A stretch of DNA of 64,000 nt from Certhia americana. Lineage: Eukaryota; Chordata; Aves; Passeriformes; Certhiidae. The position numbers were made by a program, and so were the translations under genes. This document shows positions 31,501 to 44,912 of this stretch, piece by piece. Positions within the stretch are counted from its first letter, which is position 1; each line of letters begins with the position of its first letter. The notes under the pieces were generated by a model. The model was not told the DNA's origin, did no database searches, and saw only the letters and a list, made by a program, of their open reading frames with translations. The stretch spans positions 51,791,471 through 51,855,470 of the forward strand of contig CM031857.1 in assembly GCA_018697195.1 (NCBI GenBank). Direction: 5' to 3'.

Positions 31501-34500
31501 CAACTTAAAATTTGGCTGTGTTGACAGCAAGTTACGTCTGATCTCATTTACATCAGTGCATAACTTGGTTTGCTTCAACTAAAGCTGCTCTGGATTCACA
31601 CCAGTGTATGTCTAAAGAGAGTTTGACCTTGCTTTTCAGGCTTTTTCAGATAGCTGTTATCAAATAATCTTTCTGCAGGCTACTCAAATTTGTTTCATAC
31701 ATGCTGAATGATCACTCACTGCCAGGCAAGTCAACTCAGCCCCTCCCAAGTAAGAAAGGTCAAAATTTTGTCAAATTTCACCTCACCCATTGCCCAGAGT
31801 TAAATCTGAGATATTGTTGCTTTTTCTGGGGTCCTCCAGTCTCAAGTTGAAGCAGGAATATTTGTCTGGGGACCTCTCAAACACCTTCTGACTTCAGAGC
31901 TCCCCATCTACTGCTCAGAGGTTCTAGAATTATATCTGGAAAATTCTATACGTGTAGTCTAATATAGGAAATTAAGTATTGCCAGTGTCATATGAATAAA
32001 TTTGCACTTATAAAACACAAACAGAGAAGTTGCTGAAATGTCATTTAATATCTCCTTTCCAACAAGAGGGAGAAAAAGAATCTCACATTTTTCCTGCTAA
32101 ACAGGCAGATACTTAGGTAAACATGTAGAAAGTGTAATTTTGAGACATTGCAGTAAAACAAGGCAGCACCTGTTCCTGTAGTTGTTTGTATGCATACGGG
32201 ATTAGGGGAAAAAAACAACAACAAACAAAACACAAATCGAGTAAAAAAATTCCTAACCTGATATGTTAGGAATGTTACCGTTTATACAGATAATTCTATG
32301 TCTCTGATAGGACTGGGGACCCCCTTCTTTTTTTCTGTTCCTGGATGATTTTAGTTTTTTGTTGGTGATGCTTACCCAAGGTTTGGCCCAGTCATGATAA
32401 AACCATGTTGTGTTAGAAATTATGACTATGGCTGTTTTCTTACTGCTTCACAATGATGTCAAATTAGATAATGTTCTGGACAACTGAGCAAACAGAACCG
32501 CTTCCAAATATCTCTGAGTGTGAAGACATGTTTATCTCTGCATTGGTGCTTTGACCTGTCATATTACCCTGAAATTGCATAGGGACCAATCTTCTCCAGC
32601 TAAAACTTTCAGGTCCTCTCACTGAACATCCTACTGCCTGGTCCTTCCTAACCTGTCTGTGGATCTGTGTCACATGGATCAGTCTGGAGTGGATACAAGG
32701 AATACACCACTGAATTCTTAATTTCAATGCTGCTTTCCTAAAGAAAAGAAGTAATTTCTCTAATTACCCTGTTTTAGCAATTGTTTTTGATGGCATGAGT
32801 TCTTATACCCTCTCCCCTGTTTACTTTTTTTTGAGAGCCAGTAGTGCAACCCTTTTGGTGCCAGCCAGCCCACATCCTTGCCAACCTGTTGCCATTGCAG
32901 ATGAGCTGTCTCATTCTTTGTGAAGATTTCAGGGTTTTGGAGACTGCAGCAATAATTTTGTGGTGCACTCTACTTCCACGTGCCATCAGTTAACTGTCTT
33001 CACAGCTGGCACTGCCTGGATGCAGAGGGGAAGAACAGACAAACAAAAGTCAGATTTAGGGACACACCAGGTTGCCTAACCCACCATGGAGATGTTTGTC
33101 TAGGATGCTCTGACTGCCTCTGTACCAAGTCTCCTTCTGAGTAGAACATGGGGGCTGCTAAAACCCATTAATAAACCATCCCTAATTGTTTTTTCTAAAG
33201 TTGTGGCCACAGCTTACAAAGGCTCCCCAGAAGTGAATGTTCTCACCCCTCAGTTCAGAGGCTGGAGGTTTGTTTGGGCACACTTGAAGAGGAAGGCAAG
33301 AAGAAAGAGAGTAGAGCAGGGAACTGTGCAGGCAAGTTGGAATTTTTGCTCCTGCAGCCAGGAAGCTGGGAGGATGGGATGATGACCATCACTCCATGGC
33401 TCCTCCTGAGAGTAGTAGCCACCAGCTACACCTTCCTACAGTACCCTGAAGGAAGAGCAGCAGCTATTACAGCTCTCCACTCCCCATCAATCACAAAGCC
33501 AGCAGCCATCACAAGTGTTTTACCTCCCTTCAGCAGGATACTGCTTTGAGCAGCTACCTGCTTTGTCTATTCCCAAAGGAGCTCTGACTTGGGTATGAGG
33601 CTAAATTTGGCCATGTTTTACTGCTGATGTATTTTTGATGTGCTGGTGACCTGTAAAAATCACTGCCCACTGCTTGATGAGTAAATTCTTGTGACAGGTT
33701 AAAAAAAAAAATTGGACTTTCATGGTGGCTTTATATAGCTAGCGCTGAAATTCATTGGAGATTCATGGAGTAATGAGTCCCCATGTATAGTCTAAGTCCC
33801 CCCCTGTACTGAGGCTGAGCAGAATGCAGGAGCATTCATTATTAATTTCATAATCTGCCTGCTGAAAAGTGCATGTTTGTAAAAGGAAATAAGTAAAAAA
33901 AAAAAAAAAAATTCTGTCACACTTCACACTGAAATTTTCTTGTTCTTTATGGACAAGCTCAAGCAATTCTGCTTCAAAACACCACACCCCAATCTGCTAT
34001 AAATCAGGTGAACTCCCTCAAGTCAGTGAGCCTGTGAAAGAAACACACCCTCAAATCACAAGTTGCTGTTGCAGGGAGTGTGCACCAGACAACACTCCAT
34101 TTTCACCTCCCAGGAGTATCCAGGTCAAGTGTTTTGAGTAGAGGAGGTAATCATGCTGCCTGACTTTAAGCCCTCAGTTTAGGAGCTTATATGGAAGGGT
34201 TGCTTTCCCTCAACTGGCAAAGGAAAGAGACACAGCTTCTTCCAGACAGCAATCCAGAGTATTTGTCTTATTCAGGTGCTATAGATCATGTTCTGAAAGA
34301 GCTCCTTCAGTTCACTGCCTATATGGAAATCTTAGGTTGATGTCTAAAACAAGCCAAATGAGTCCTAAAATGTTCTGTCTTTCTACCCAGGGAGCTATGG
34401 GGAAATTAGTCCAATCTAGGCTTATAAAGTAAACTCCTGAATTTGGTGGCTGTGGTTTGGCAGTAACACATCTTTACCTGGATATCCCTGTTCTGAGGAC

Positions 34501-37500
34501 CTTTTGTATCCTACTGACTACATAAAATAATAGAAGCCAGATATAAAGAAAGCTTGGGAAAATCTTGGCAGTGATAAGGTTAATTGGTCACTACTACACC
34601 TTCACAATCATCCAAAGTAAAATCCTAGAAATTCTTTTAAGATCACTCCTGTAAAGAGCACTGAACAGAAAAGCCCTTTTTCCCGTTTCTCACTGCAAGT
34701 ATCGTCACAGGTATAGTTACCAGACTGCTTTGTAGTGTTCTTGTAATACTAAAGAATCCACACATTGCCTCTTCACAGCAATCCCTGTCTCAAGGAAAAG
34801 GCACGATATTAATGATTAATGCAGATGATGAAAAGCTATAAACTGTTGATTTGCTTACAAATGGGGAGCATTAAATTTGGTAAATATTTTTGTCTGTTGG
34901 TAACTGTAGCTCTTCTCTGGCTCTTCATTCTCTATGGGGGCACAAATGGAGATGAACGAATGGAGATGATCAGTGAATCAAATGACAAAACTCAGAGAAG
35001 GTCAAAGCAGTAGCATTTATTGCCATCATCTCTCAAAGAATATATGAGGCATTAAAATTCTGATACTGTACCATATTCAAGTCACAAAGATTTTAACGAG
35101 CACAAGTAATGGCATCAAATGAATCTCATCTAATGACATGAGCAATAACGAGAACAAGGAAAGGTGTGCACCACAGCTTCCTTGAGCACGATCCTAAATA
35201 GGTGGTTTACAGTCCATCTCAGAAAGTGGGGGCTGTGGCAACATATTAAGGAATGCACAACACAGCCGATCTGATTAGTCATTACTTATTGCACAACAAC
35301 TGCCGTTGATTGCTACTTCTAGATGTCTGATGCCTTGCCATCCCAGGCTACACCTTTTTTCCCTCACAACAATCATGAAATTTCTTTTGGCAGATAGTGA
35401 AAGCTGACACAAATAATACAAGGGAAGCTAAGTGTAAATGTCCACTGTGAAACTACAATTACTTCAAAACAGAGTAAACAATGCATCTGACAAGACTCAT
35501 ATCTATCAGCTCCTCTTTAATATCATAGTGTTGTATAATATGTGGTTCCAATTCAGGAATGTGCTTGATCCAGACATATCATCTGTTTGCAGGCATCAAA
35601 TCAAAGGTGGCACAAATGCTTTTAATTTTATAGAATCTGGAGGATGCAGGGCAGAGTAATTCTACTCAGCATTGACTGGCAGAAGTTTTGAATTCCTCTT
35701 TGCAGGCTCTTTTCCCCAAAACTCATAGAAAATGTGACAGAGCTTAGTAAATCTAAGACTGAGCCACAGATTTAATTGCCTGGCTCTGGGACAGACAGCA
35801 ATAATTGCAAAAGATTGTAAGAATATATTAAAGATTCCATCTCCCCACTAAAGATGAACCAAGTTGCATTTTCATCATCAACAATAATCAACGTGTAGCT
35901 TTAGTTTACTACAAGCTTGCCCTGACTTGGTTGGGATATTATTTACCTTCCTGAACAAATAACTGCTTGCAGAAACTACCAACCAAGGGTTTGCAAATCT
36001 TAATTTGCTCCTCTTAAAAAAAAGGGCAGTAAGCTGCAATCTGTACCTTTTTGAGGTGCCTTTTCATGTCGTTCAGGTTTCAGAGCAGCACAGTGGCCTC
36101 CACACAGTGTTTCATTTGAGCACTGTGACCTTTTCAGTGCTTACACTGTGGCAGTGCTTTTGGGTTTTATTTAGTATGATCATCCCGTATGATCTGCTTT
36201 GGCCACCTTCTCTGCTAAACAGGAAATACTCTGACCAAACCTGGCATATCAGAACTCTTTTTTGTCTACAGGTTATCGCAACAAACCACTGCATGCTATT
36301 GGAGCTGTGTTCACACATGGTACTGTGATTTTCTACGATAGTTAGTATTAGTCTCTCTGCCTATAGATTTGCATAATTTGTTAAAATTTTCTCTCCACCC
36401 TGAGTAATTCTCAGTTTTATGTTTTCTGCTCAAAATGTGTTTGTTGTATTAAGTTATATATTGCTCCAAGGTGAATCTCCACATATTTCTAATCATTACT
36501 GATTAATGTAAGGGAAAATGTGGCAGGTAAGCTCATTTATTTCATTTTCTGAGGTCAGAACAGGTCTGTTCTCAGTTGTGTCATTAAGACATTCTGCCAC
36601 ATAGAAGCCCTTGAGTTATGACTCCACCTTCAGCAGTGGCATCTACTCCATATCCTTGCCTTGCATTTATAAGAAATTTAAGGCCATGTGTCATGAAGAT
36701 TCAGCCAGCAAGAACCAAACCTGTGAGCTTTGGGGTCTAATGCATGAGCTCTTATTACTTGCAAAACTCAAGTAGGTTGGTCAAAACGGAGCCAAATTTA
36801 TCTTTCTTTGGCCAAAGAAATACCAGATGTATGTGTGAATTAAGGAGAAAAGATGTCATGAAATCCTTTGAAAATGCAGTGAGGAACCTACTGAGTTATT
36901 GTCAATAAATAATCTTGAAAGGGCTATATGTAATAGCAGCCATTAGAAGTCAGGATTTACTGGCAGTTGTGGAGTTTGATGTACAACACATTTTCTTAAA
37001 AGGGAATGCTGGACTATCTCTGTACTAGAGGTCAATATTGATTACCTCATGTCCACCAGTAAAAAGCTAGTCCTGAAGTGTCAAATGTTACCTTTGGTAT
37101 TGATTCTCTTTCAACCAATGCTGACAGTGGTGTCATTCCTATCCTGCTCCCCAGGAGTTGTTGAAATGCTGCCCAGTGATGCCATAAGCACCTTCTGCTG
37201 CCAGTCACTGCCAACTCATTTCCAAGACGGATGTGATGCTGCAGATGGTGAAGTGAAGGAGCCTTGTCCACAAACACAGATGACTGCTTGCATGCTCACT
37301 TTTTGAAGAAAAGTGATCACAGACACTATGATTAACCATTGTATTCAACATAAGAAGTGGTTTGCTTGCTTGTCCTGTGGGATTCAGCACCACCTCTGGC
37401 ACAGCCAAATCCTCAGAAAAGCTGTGACTGGAAATACAAAGAACTGTCTGCTGACATTGCCTATAAATTATTTGCATGATGCATGGCAGGATCATGATTA

Positions 37501-37645
37501 CCATTTTGCTAGCAGGATAATGATGAGTCTTGGCAAAAAAAAAAAAAAGCTGTGTGCATTTGCAGGACCTTTGTGCATGGCTGTACTTGTGCTTAGCTCC
37601 TAACCACAGTCTGTTCTGATGCCAGTGGGAGTTCGTTGCCTAAAC
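25519..37645. other. No gene recognised; unique noncoding DNA
   Basis: About 12 kb of AT-rich DNA with stops in every frame at short intervals. The few frames over 80 codons have no recognisable domain. Short A or T homopolymers occur (for example 33894-33910). The part around 35010-35660 has the texture of conserved noncoding DNA. It could be an intron or intergenic; no splice-bounded exon could be supported. Confidence 0.7.
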
Positions 37646-37804
37646 CACTGGTTCTCAAACAGCTCAAACAATTTCAACCTTCTTTTTCCCAGACCACCCA
37701 TGAAGCCAGAGGGAGTTCATAAGTTTTAAACATTTTTGTGGAACATCAGTTCCACAGACCAACTGATAACCCCTCAGCAGAGACCACAGGTTGGGAGCCT
37801 CTTG
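37646..37804. mobile_element. Ancient hAT-like nonautonomous DNA transposon
   Basis: One end reads CACTGGTTCTCAAAC and the other GGTTGGGAGCCTCTTG, whose reverse complement resembles the first. This imperfect inverted pair of about 16 bases at 159-bp spacing matches the end signature of old hAT (Charlie/MER5-type) elements. No coding capacity. The copy is diverged; the exact family needs a library search. Confidence 0.5.
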
Positions 37805-39430
37805 CCAAAGCTTTACTGAGAGTGTGCCCTGTAGTGACATGCCAGGATAAGAGGAAGAGAAATAGGAGAAGTGGGGCAGGGCTCAGCCCACACCTCTGAA
37901 GTATTGATGATGCACACACATATATTTCTTTTACTTAACTACCACAGACTCACAGATATCAGCAGGACTGTGTCTGCAAGTGGGCCTTCATTGACCCTTT
38001 GAAGCAATTTGGACAGGGCTCCCTGTTACACACTAAAGATTGATGTATATTTAAAAAAATTCTAAAGCTGTGTGGTTATGCTGCCTCTACCAGGGTACAG
38101 ATAATGATGAGAATAATAGTAACCTTTCAAAGGTGAAGAATTGCCATAGGTGAGTTTGGGGGTTTAATGGTTAGATGAAACTAATTTAATAGCACTCAGG
38201 TAGTGGGCATTAAAAGCCCAGTTCCCTGGGGTTGCTTTATACTATACTGCAGGTGTAAAGGGAGCAGAAAGCCACTGAATCATCTTCTCTTTGGAGCAGC
38301 AAATTCACCCGATATAGGGGACAGAGGTTGTCATGCGACAAGGTTGTATAATCTCATGAGCAAGGCTGAAGAAATTAGAAATATGCCAACTATGTCAGTG
38401 TATCCCAAAGATCCTTCTTCCAATTTATGACAGCCCTGAAGATATTTGAGTGTAGGCCAAGGTTCTCCTATTACTAGCCAGCCAGGGAATTTGAAGGTCA
38501 CAAGTCTATTGTAGCGCTTCCACTTGTCATTTCATTTTTTTTATGCCTTTAATTTAACTACAGCAGAAGGTTTTGACTTGGGTGTATTTTGCATTTCTAG
38601 CCCAGGGAGGACAGATACATTAAGACTGGACAATATCTGATCAAACTTCTGAGGCAATGAGAACTGCATGGAAAATTTTAAGACTGCATACAATTCTGCT
38701 TTGTGCTTTCTTGTGGCTATATTACAAACATTTATTGAAATTCAATTTGTAGTTAGGGAACAAGAAGATTTTTTAAGGCAGTTTATTGCTGCAGGTAATA
38801 GAAAAGACATAAATCTGCTAATGCTAAAGTTTCTGGACAGTGATACTTTAAGCAGTTGTTACTGGGGGAGTTTTACCAACCATGAGAAATCTCAGACAAA
38901 TGCCATAAAATATTTTCTTTCACACATGCTCTGAGTCATTGTAAAAACAAAAAAAAAAGAGGCTAAATTGCTATACCTTTTTAATTTAATTTTGTCTTTC
39001 TCAAGTCTTAGGAAAGTCACAAGAGCGTGTATCAGCATACCTTAATTCAAATAACAGAGGTTGGATTTTCTAGACATTTTATTCATACTGGAAAGTTTCT
39101 TAGCAGAAATTTTCCTGCAAATAGCCCAGAGCAGTAAATGATGAAATTTCCCTTCTCTACCAGAGCTGTGTCTGAACACAGGATATCAGGGCTGTCACTG
39201 CATGCAACTGCAGCACTTTCTAGTTAGCAGACAAAGTATTGATTCCAAAGTAGCCAGCAGTGGTTGTCCTTTACCCATGAGGAGACAGCAAAGGTTCAGT
39301 GCTGGCAAATGGTGATGAGACCTCCCAATCCTTTTGTCTCAGTGCATGAGAAGGTGCTCCCTGACATGCACTAGTCATGGTACTGCCTTGCTGGTACAGG
39401 TGCACTGCTATCTAAGGCTGAAGAAAGGAG

Positions 39431-39468
39431 AGTCCTCAGCCTTTCATGGAGTCCTCAGCCTTTCATGG
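39431..39468. repeat. 19-bp exact tandem duplication
   Basis: AGTCCTCAGCCTTTCATGG occurs twice head to tail at 39431-39449 and 39450-39468, with no mismatch. Confidence 0.95.
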
Positions 39469-42400
39469 CGCTTGGAGTGAGGAGCAGGCATTGATTCTAC
39501 AAACAAGTACAGCATGACTCCATCCTCAGGGAGAAATAAGCGGCAGCTTCATACTCATCACACTTCTTGTATCAATAGGAGCCAACCACCATCAGCTCCC
39601 TTTTCAGCCCCACTGTACTCACTGATTATGGAGAAGGAGATTTCTGGGGGACACAGTAGAGCCCAAGCCTTGTGAAATGTATGGTAAATCCCTCCAGCTG
39701 TGCTACTCATGTTCTCACCATGGGCCATTTCCTTATTCCTCCTCTTCATCTTCTCTTATGTTCTTTGCCTGCTTGTTGCATCCTGTCCCTAGTTAACTTG
39801 TCAGTTCTTTGAGATGAGGATAATCTTTCCTAAATATTGTACTTACTCAGCATGACAGAAGCTTGAGAACCTCTGGGCTCTTCTGTAATGAATGTAATAT
39901 ATAATAATAACAAGATGTCATTGAAAAATGAGCCTGGCACTGTGCAGAATAATTGAGAGTAATGTTAGTTTTTAACAGGAACACTTTTTTTGCTCAGTGA
40001 TATATACATTTTGTCAGAGACAAGAATTATCAAAATTTTCAGATTTGAAATTTCCCCTTTCATTTATGCCACTGCTTCTTTTCTCCTCCATTTTATTATC
40101 TGTTAGATTTTTTCCTGCTTTTAATACATGAAAAGGGTAAAAACTCAAATTCCAAGACAGAATTGAGGCTATAGGCTGCATTAAAAAGAATGCAAATACT
40201 TAAATTCCACATTTCTAAACATTTGTTTTTATATCATTTTTCAACCAAAGTGCTAGAAGTGATATATTTGCACCAGTTATAACAAAATTTATTGTGACTA
40301 AATATATCTCTCTTTCCATGTTCTAGTCTCTCCCTAGCAGACATCCATTATCTCCCTCTCTCTTTTTTCTATTTCCCCGCATCTTCTTACCTCTCTTGCT
40401 TTGGCCTGTACATGCAAACACTCACTGACACACATACTTTGACTGATGCTTTGTCTCTGCACAGCAGAGAGGATAAAGCTGAGCCTGGATTTTACATCTC
40501 TCTGTATTTTCCAAGCTCCTGTCTAGCCTTTGAGATGCACACAGCTACACAAAGGCCAATGGGAATATAAACATTCTTTTTCATTTCTTTGGTATCTCCT
40601 CCGATAACAACAACAACAACAATAACAATCTTTTCTCTTTTTCTGCTTTTCCCACAGTAATGAAGAAGCCATTGTCTTCACCTTTAAACTGGAAAGTTTC
40701 AGAGGAAGAGAAAGACAGGGAAAATCCCTACTTACAAAAATAATGCTATAAACTATTCTAATTATTACAGTTTGTGATACTGAGCCAATACCTAAGAGGC
40801 CCTCCTGAGAGCTAGGGGCCCCTTTGTGTTCTGGGATGATACACAAAAGGACTCTGCTCCAAAGAGCTTCTTTTTTTCTTTTAAGGAATTTCTGGCGCTG
40901 ATTGGATGTTGATGAAAAGTGCTGGCTTGGCAGCAACAGAGAGGAAAATCTCCTGTTCATCTGCAGACAGTGCAAGTTTCCCCCTTCCTCTGTCCTGCTG
41001 GCCATCACTGGGGCCCTGAGAGGCAGCCACAGTTTTCCAGGTTGCTGAGTGAAGTCCAGTGCTCAGGTTCTGGCTGATTTGTGGACCATGGTACAAAGTT
41101 TTCTCCTCTTGGGGGGAATTAAGGTCACTTGAGCTCATGTCCCAGCTGGAGCTCAAAGCAGACGTAGTGCTGTCAGTAACACAGAAAATAGATGTGTGGA
41201 TGTGTGGATACATCCTTGTGTGTATGCACAAGGTGTGTTTCCTGACCCCACTGCTCTGTGGGCTGTTTTCCTATTGACTCATCTTCTTCATCCTCAGACT
41301 TCACCCTCTTCATATATGCCACATGTGTCTACAAGCTTAGTACTTTTTAAAAATGTTTTTATAGGATTTGAAATGCTATGTATCCTCTGTAGTGTGTTGG
41401 TTTAGTTTGTGTAACCCCAGTGAGGCCAGTGCACCAAGCCAGTTTACACTGATTGAGAATTATCTCTTGATTTTCTTCTTAAGGGGATACAGTTTTGAGC
41501 CTTGAGATACCAGAAGCTGCCCTCCTGCAGGTGCAGAGGATGCAACAGGAGGGAGGCAGGAAAAGTCACTGAGGAATGGCAGGGCAGACTTCTTCCTTAT
41601 CACCTTTAGACACCTTAGCAGGAAAGCTGAAGCATTTCTTCCTTCCTTTTCACACACCCATCTCAGGATTCACACTGGTAGCTGGCTTAATGAAGTGTGG
41701 CTCTGACAGTGTGGGACATAGGGTGACAATAGTTCTGTCTTGCAGAGGGACTGTACCTTCTTACCCTTAGTATCTTACCCTTAAAACTAGGACAAAACTT
41801 GCATTTACAAGGAACAAAGAAATACCTAGCAGAATTAAACATAAAATTGTATGAGTAACTTTTCTTTTTTGAATAGCCATTCTTGATCTTTCAGTGCCCA
41901 AGATTTCTTTTGTTTGCATTCCCCTGTTTTGAGTAACGTAAACTATTTAGTTTCTGGTTATACTAAGTGGTTTTTAAGAGGAAAATAGGAGCTCAAATTT
42001 AGCAGCCATTCATTAATTTCAAAGAAATGCAATGTGGTTTTTAATATATGCTGTACCTTTTATAACTGGTGCACTTTTAGGAATTGAAAGTGTTAAATAA
42101 ATTAGACAGTCCAGTGAATTTTTCCAGCCCAGTGTGTTGCTGGGATTTGGACCTGGTCCATTGCATTTCTTTGAAGCTCTTACTGCTTCTATATTTTGTT
42201 TTCTAATAGCCTAGTTAAGACAAAGAACATTTCCTTCAGAGCTTCTAGTCAGCTCTGCATTTACTTGGCTTCTATTTGATTTTTGGACTGTTTCTAATTG
42301 ATTTCCATTAATAAGGTAAAAAACTCTGGTTGGCTTTTTTTTTTCCTGGTCCAAAAAAACCCAAGTAATATGAAACATAAAGTTTATTTGGATTCTATCC

Positions 42401-44875
42401 AAGCAGTTAACTCCTTTTAGTTTATCCCCAGTAGAAGTTCCTTTGGGGATGCACTATCATTTCATCAGTAGTTTCTCCTCCACTTCTGTATTTCTTCAAT
42501 TAAAACTCATTTCACAGAGTGAACCTTGTTGCCTATTCCTGTTAGAGTTCCCCACTCCAGGGGTGTAACACTCCAGGGTTATACTCTAATCAGGAATTGT
42601 GTTGCGTTTTGTATTCTGAGCACATTTTCTCCTCCCTGTAAATCATGCATATTTGTATTTATTTGTAACTTAGTCCATGCTAATCTCCAGCTATTTACAT
42701 AGCCACAGAATCTTAATTTTATTCTTGTTACCATATCACCAGTTTTTCTTGACAGACTAGAGGAAGAAAATTAGAAAGCAGACATGATCAAAACTGCAAA
42801 ACTCAATTAGAGCAAAAGATGAAACATGATGTAATAAAGAAATGATTGCAAATATCGTGTCCTTTTACTTACTGTATATATTTTCAAGTTGTTGTGCACT
42901 TTCATGCATTAAAGGCTATCTTAGTAAATATTTCTGACCTAAAACTTCGAGTCAGAACCTGCAATAGAGAGGTTTGCTCTAGTATTATTTCTGCTTTCCT
43001 CAAGGCCTACTGGAGAAGAAGCAGATTTATAAGGAGAAATGTATTCAGATAGAATCAGTTTTCCTTCCCATGCATGAAATTCTGTCTCTGGCTCTGTTAG
43101 TATTAGACTATACAAGTCCCCTGGATTATTCCCATCTTAACCTCTGAATTATGTGAGGCAGGCAGAGTGTACAGAAGAAAATGGTATTTCCATCAGCAAA
43201 CAAAATATTTTCTCATCTGAGTGTGGGCATTTGAATGCATTCTCACTGCAGTGGTGTGCCATATTTTTTTTTTTTTTTGCTGTTTTGCAGACTGTCCAGT
43301 CCAATTCCCCTGCAGTGCTAATGCAGGCAGACTCCATGCCAGAGCTGAGTGGAGTGGCAGAACTCAGCAGGCAGACAAGGACAGTGGGGCTCCACTGCCC
43401 CATCACTGGGAGGCAAATGTGGCTCTGATTGCAGACATGGACAAATCCTTCCCCACAGCATGGTGCAGTGTCAACTCCCAGTCTCAGGGTCCTCCCTGAG
43501 AAGCCCCAGGTCAGAGGCAGTGACCACCTCTGCTTCAGACAAACACCTTCACTCCCTTTTCTGACCTTACCTATGCTTGTGGAGGAAGATCATTTGGCAG
43601 CAGCACAGCACTGTCAGAAGATCGCTTGTGAGTGCCCTCCGTGCCTTTCCTGGGAACAGCAGGGGCTGGGAAAGGAACAGATTTCACCCACACTGGCACA
43701 GTATGTCCAACCTGGCAGCTTGCTCTTCCCTGACCTACTCCAACAACAATGGGCACTCATACTCTCTATGCCTGGGTGCTGCAATTCTCTGCTAGCCTAG
43801 CAGAGAAGTTGTCTTTCTACTACAGAGCTGTTACATTGAGAAATAATGTGAGCATCAGGCAACATCTTCCCTGGTTATGTCCTTGAGGACCCTCCTGGGT
43901 GACAGGAGACACGCACAGCCATCACTTGCACTGACACCCAGCATTTGGTGGAGGAGGCCAGGAGCTGTGCCAGCCCTGGTGAGGCTGTAACATGCCTTCT
44001 CTCAACATGACTTGGGGCAAAGGCTTTTCCTCTCTCCAGCTTCACCTGCTGCTTGCCTCCTGACCACCAAAAACCCACCTGCACAGCCCTTGTGCTCCCT
44101 GATGAAGTCCTTCATTTGGCAAATACTAATACTCTGTGTCAGTGGAGGTCCTCACTTCTCGGGTTTATTTTCTAGAGGGCTGTTTGGGGTTTTTTTAGCG
44201 CTACTGGTAATTTCATGTTTGTAATGCTTTTATGGCCTTCATGATGTATCATTTCACTGTGACCTCACAGCAAGCCCATGTGTGCATTTCTTCCACGTGA
44301 TTAATTATTTTAATAGAGGCAAGAGAAAGAAAATGGGGTATTTGTGGGTAGTGGTTTTCCTTGCTTGGTGTAGGGAAGCATTTCATTGTGGGTCATTAAG
44401 ATTCGCTGTAGCATAACTCAGTAATAATGTGGAAAAAGAAGTCATGTGCTTGTGGGTTGTGTGAACTGGAATTACAAACCATGTCCAAACCTCTGAGTCA
44501 TCTCTGCTGCTTCTCAACAAAGTTGAGTCCAGGCAGGAAGTACTGACTGAGAAAATACAGTGCTTAAAACTGTCTATCCTAGACCTCTTACTGGGTGCTC
44601 CTTGAAAAACTATCCATAGGCAATTTTAAAAGGACAGATATAATGAGTGGGCAGAGAAAGACACATATTACCCTCCCCAACTAGCACTTCTTGACCCTGG
44701 ATGCCTGCTTCATATAGCATGACTAGGGAGTAAATAATAATAGTAATGACAAATAATGCTATCAGTGTAGAAACTTATCTGGTCATTAGTGGTAAAATAT
44801 GCCAAAGAATCCACACACCAGGAATCCCATAATTCATTTTCACAGTACTTCCTAAAAAAACCCTGAAATCTTATA

Positions 44876-44912
44876 ATTAATTAATTAATAATCTTATTAT
44901 TAGTTAATTAAT
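44876..44912. repeat. AT-rich near-perfect palindrome
   Basis: Arms of 17 bases (44876-44892 and 44896-44912) are complementary at 16 of 17 positions around a 3-base centre. The arms are made of TTAA units, so this is both a simple repeat and a potential cruciform. Confidence 0.9.

Noticed and set aside
40523..41231. Two overlapping minus-strand frames (161 and 116 codons)
   Set aside because: They run through a CAA repeat and overlap in different frames without any domain.
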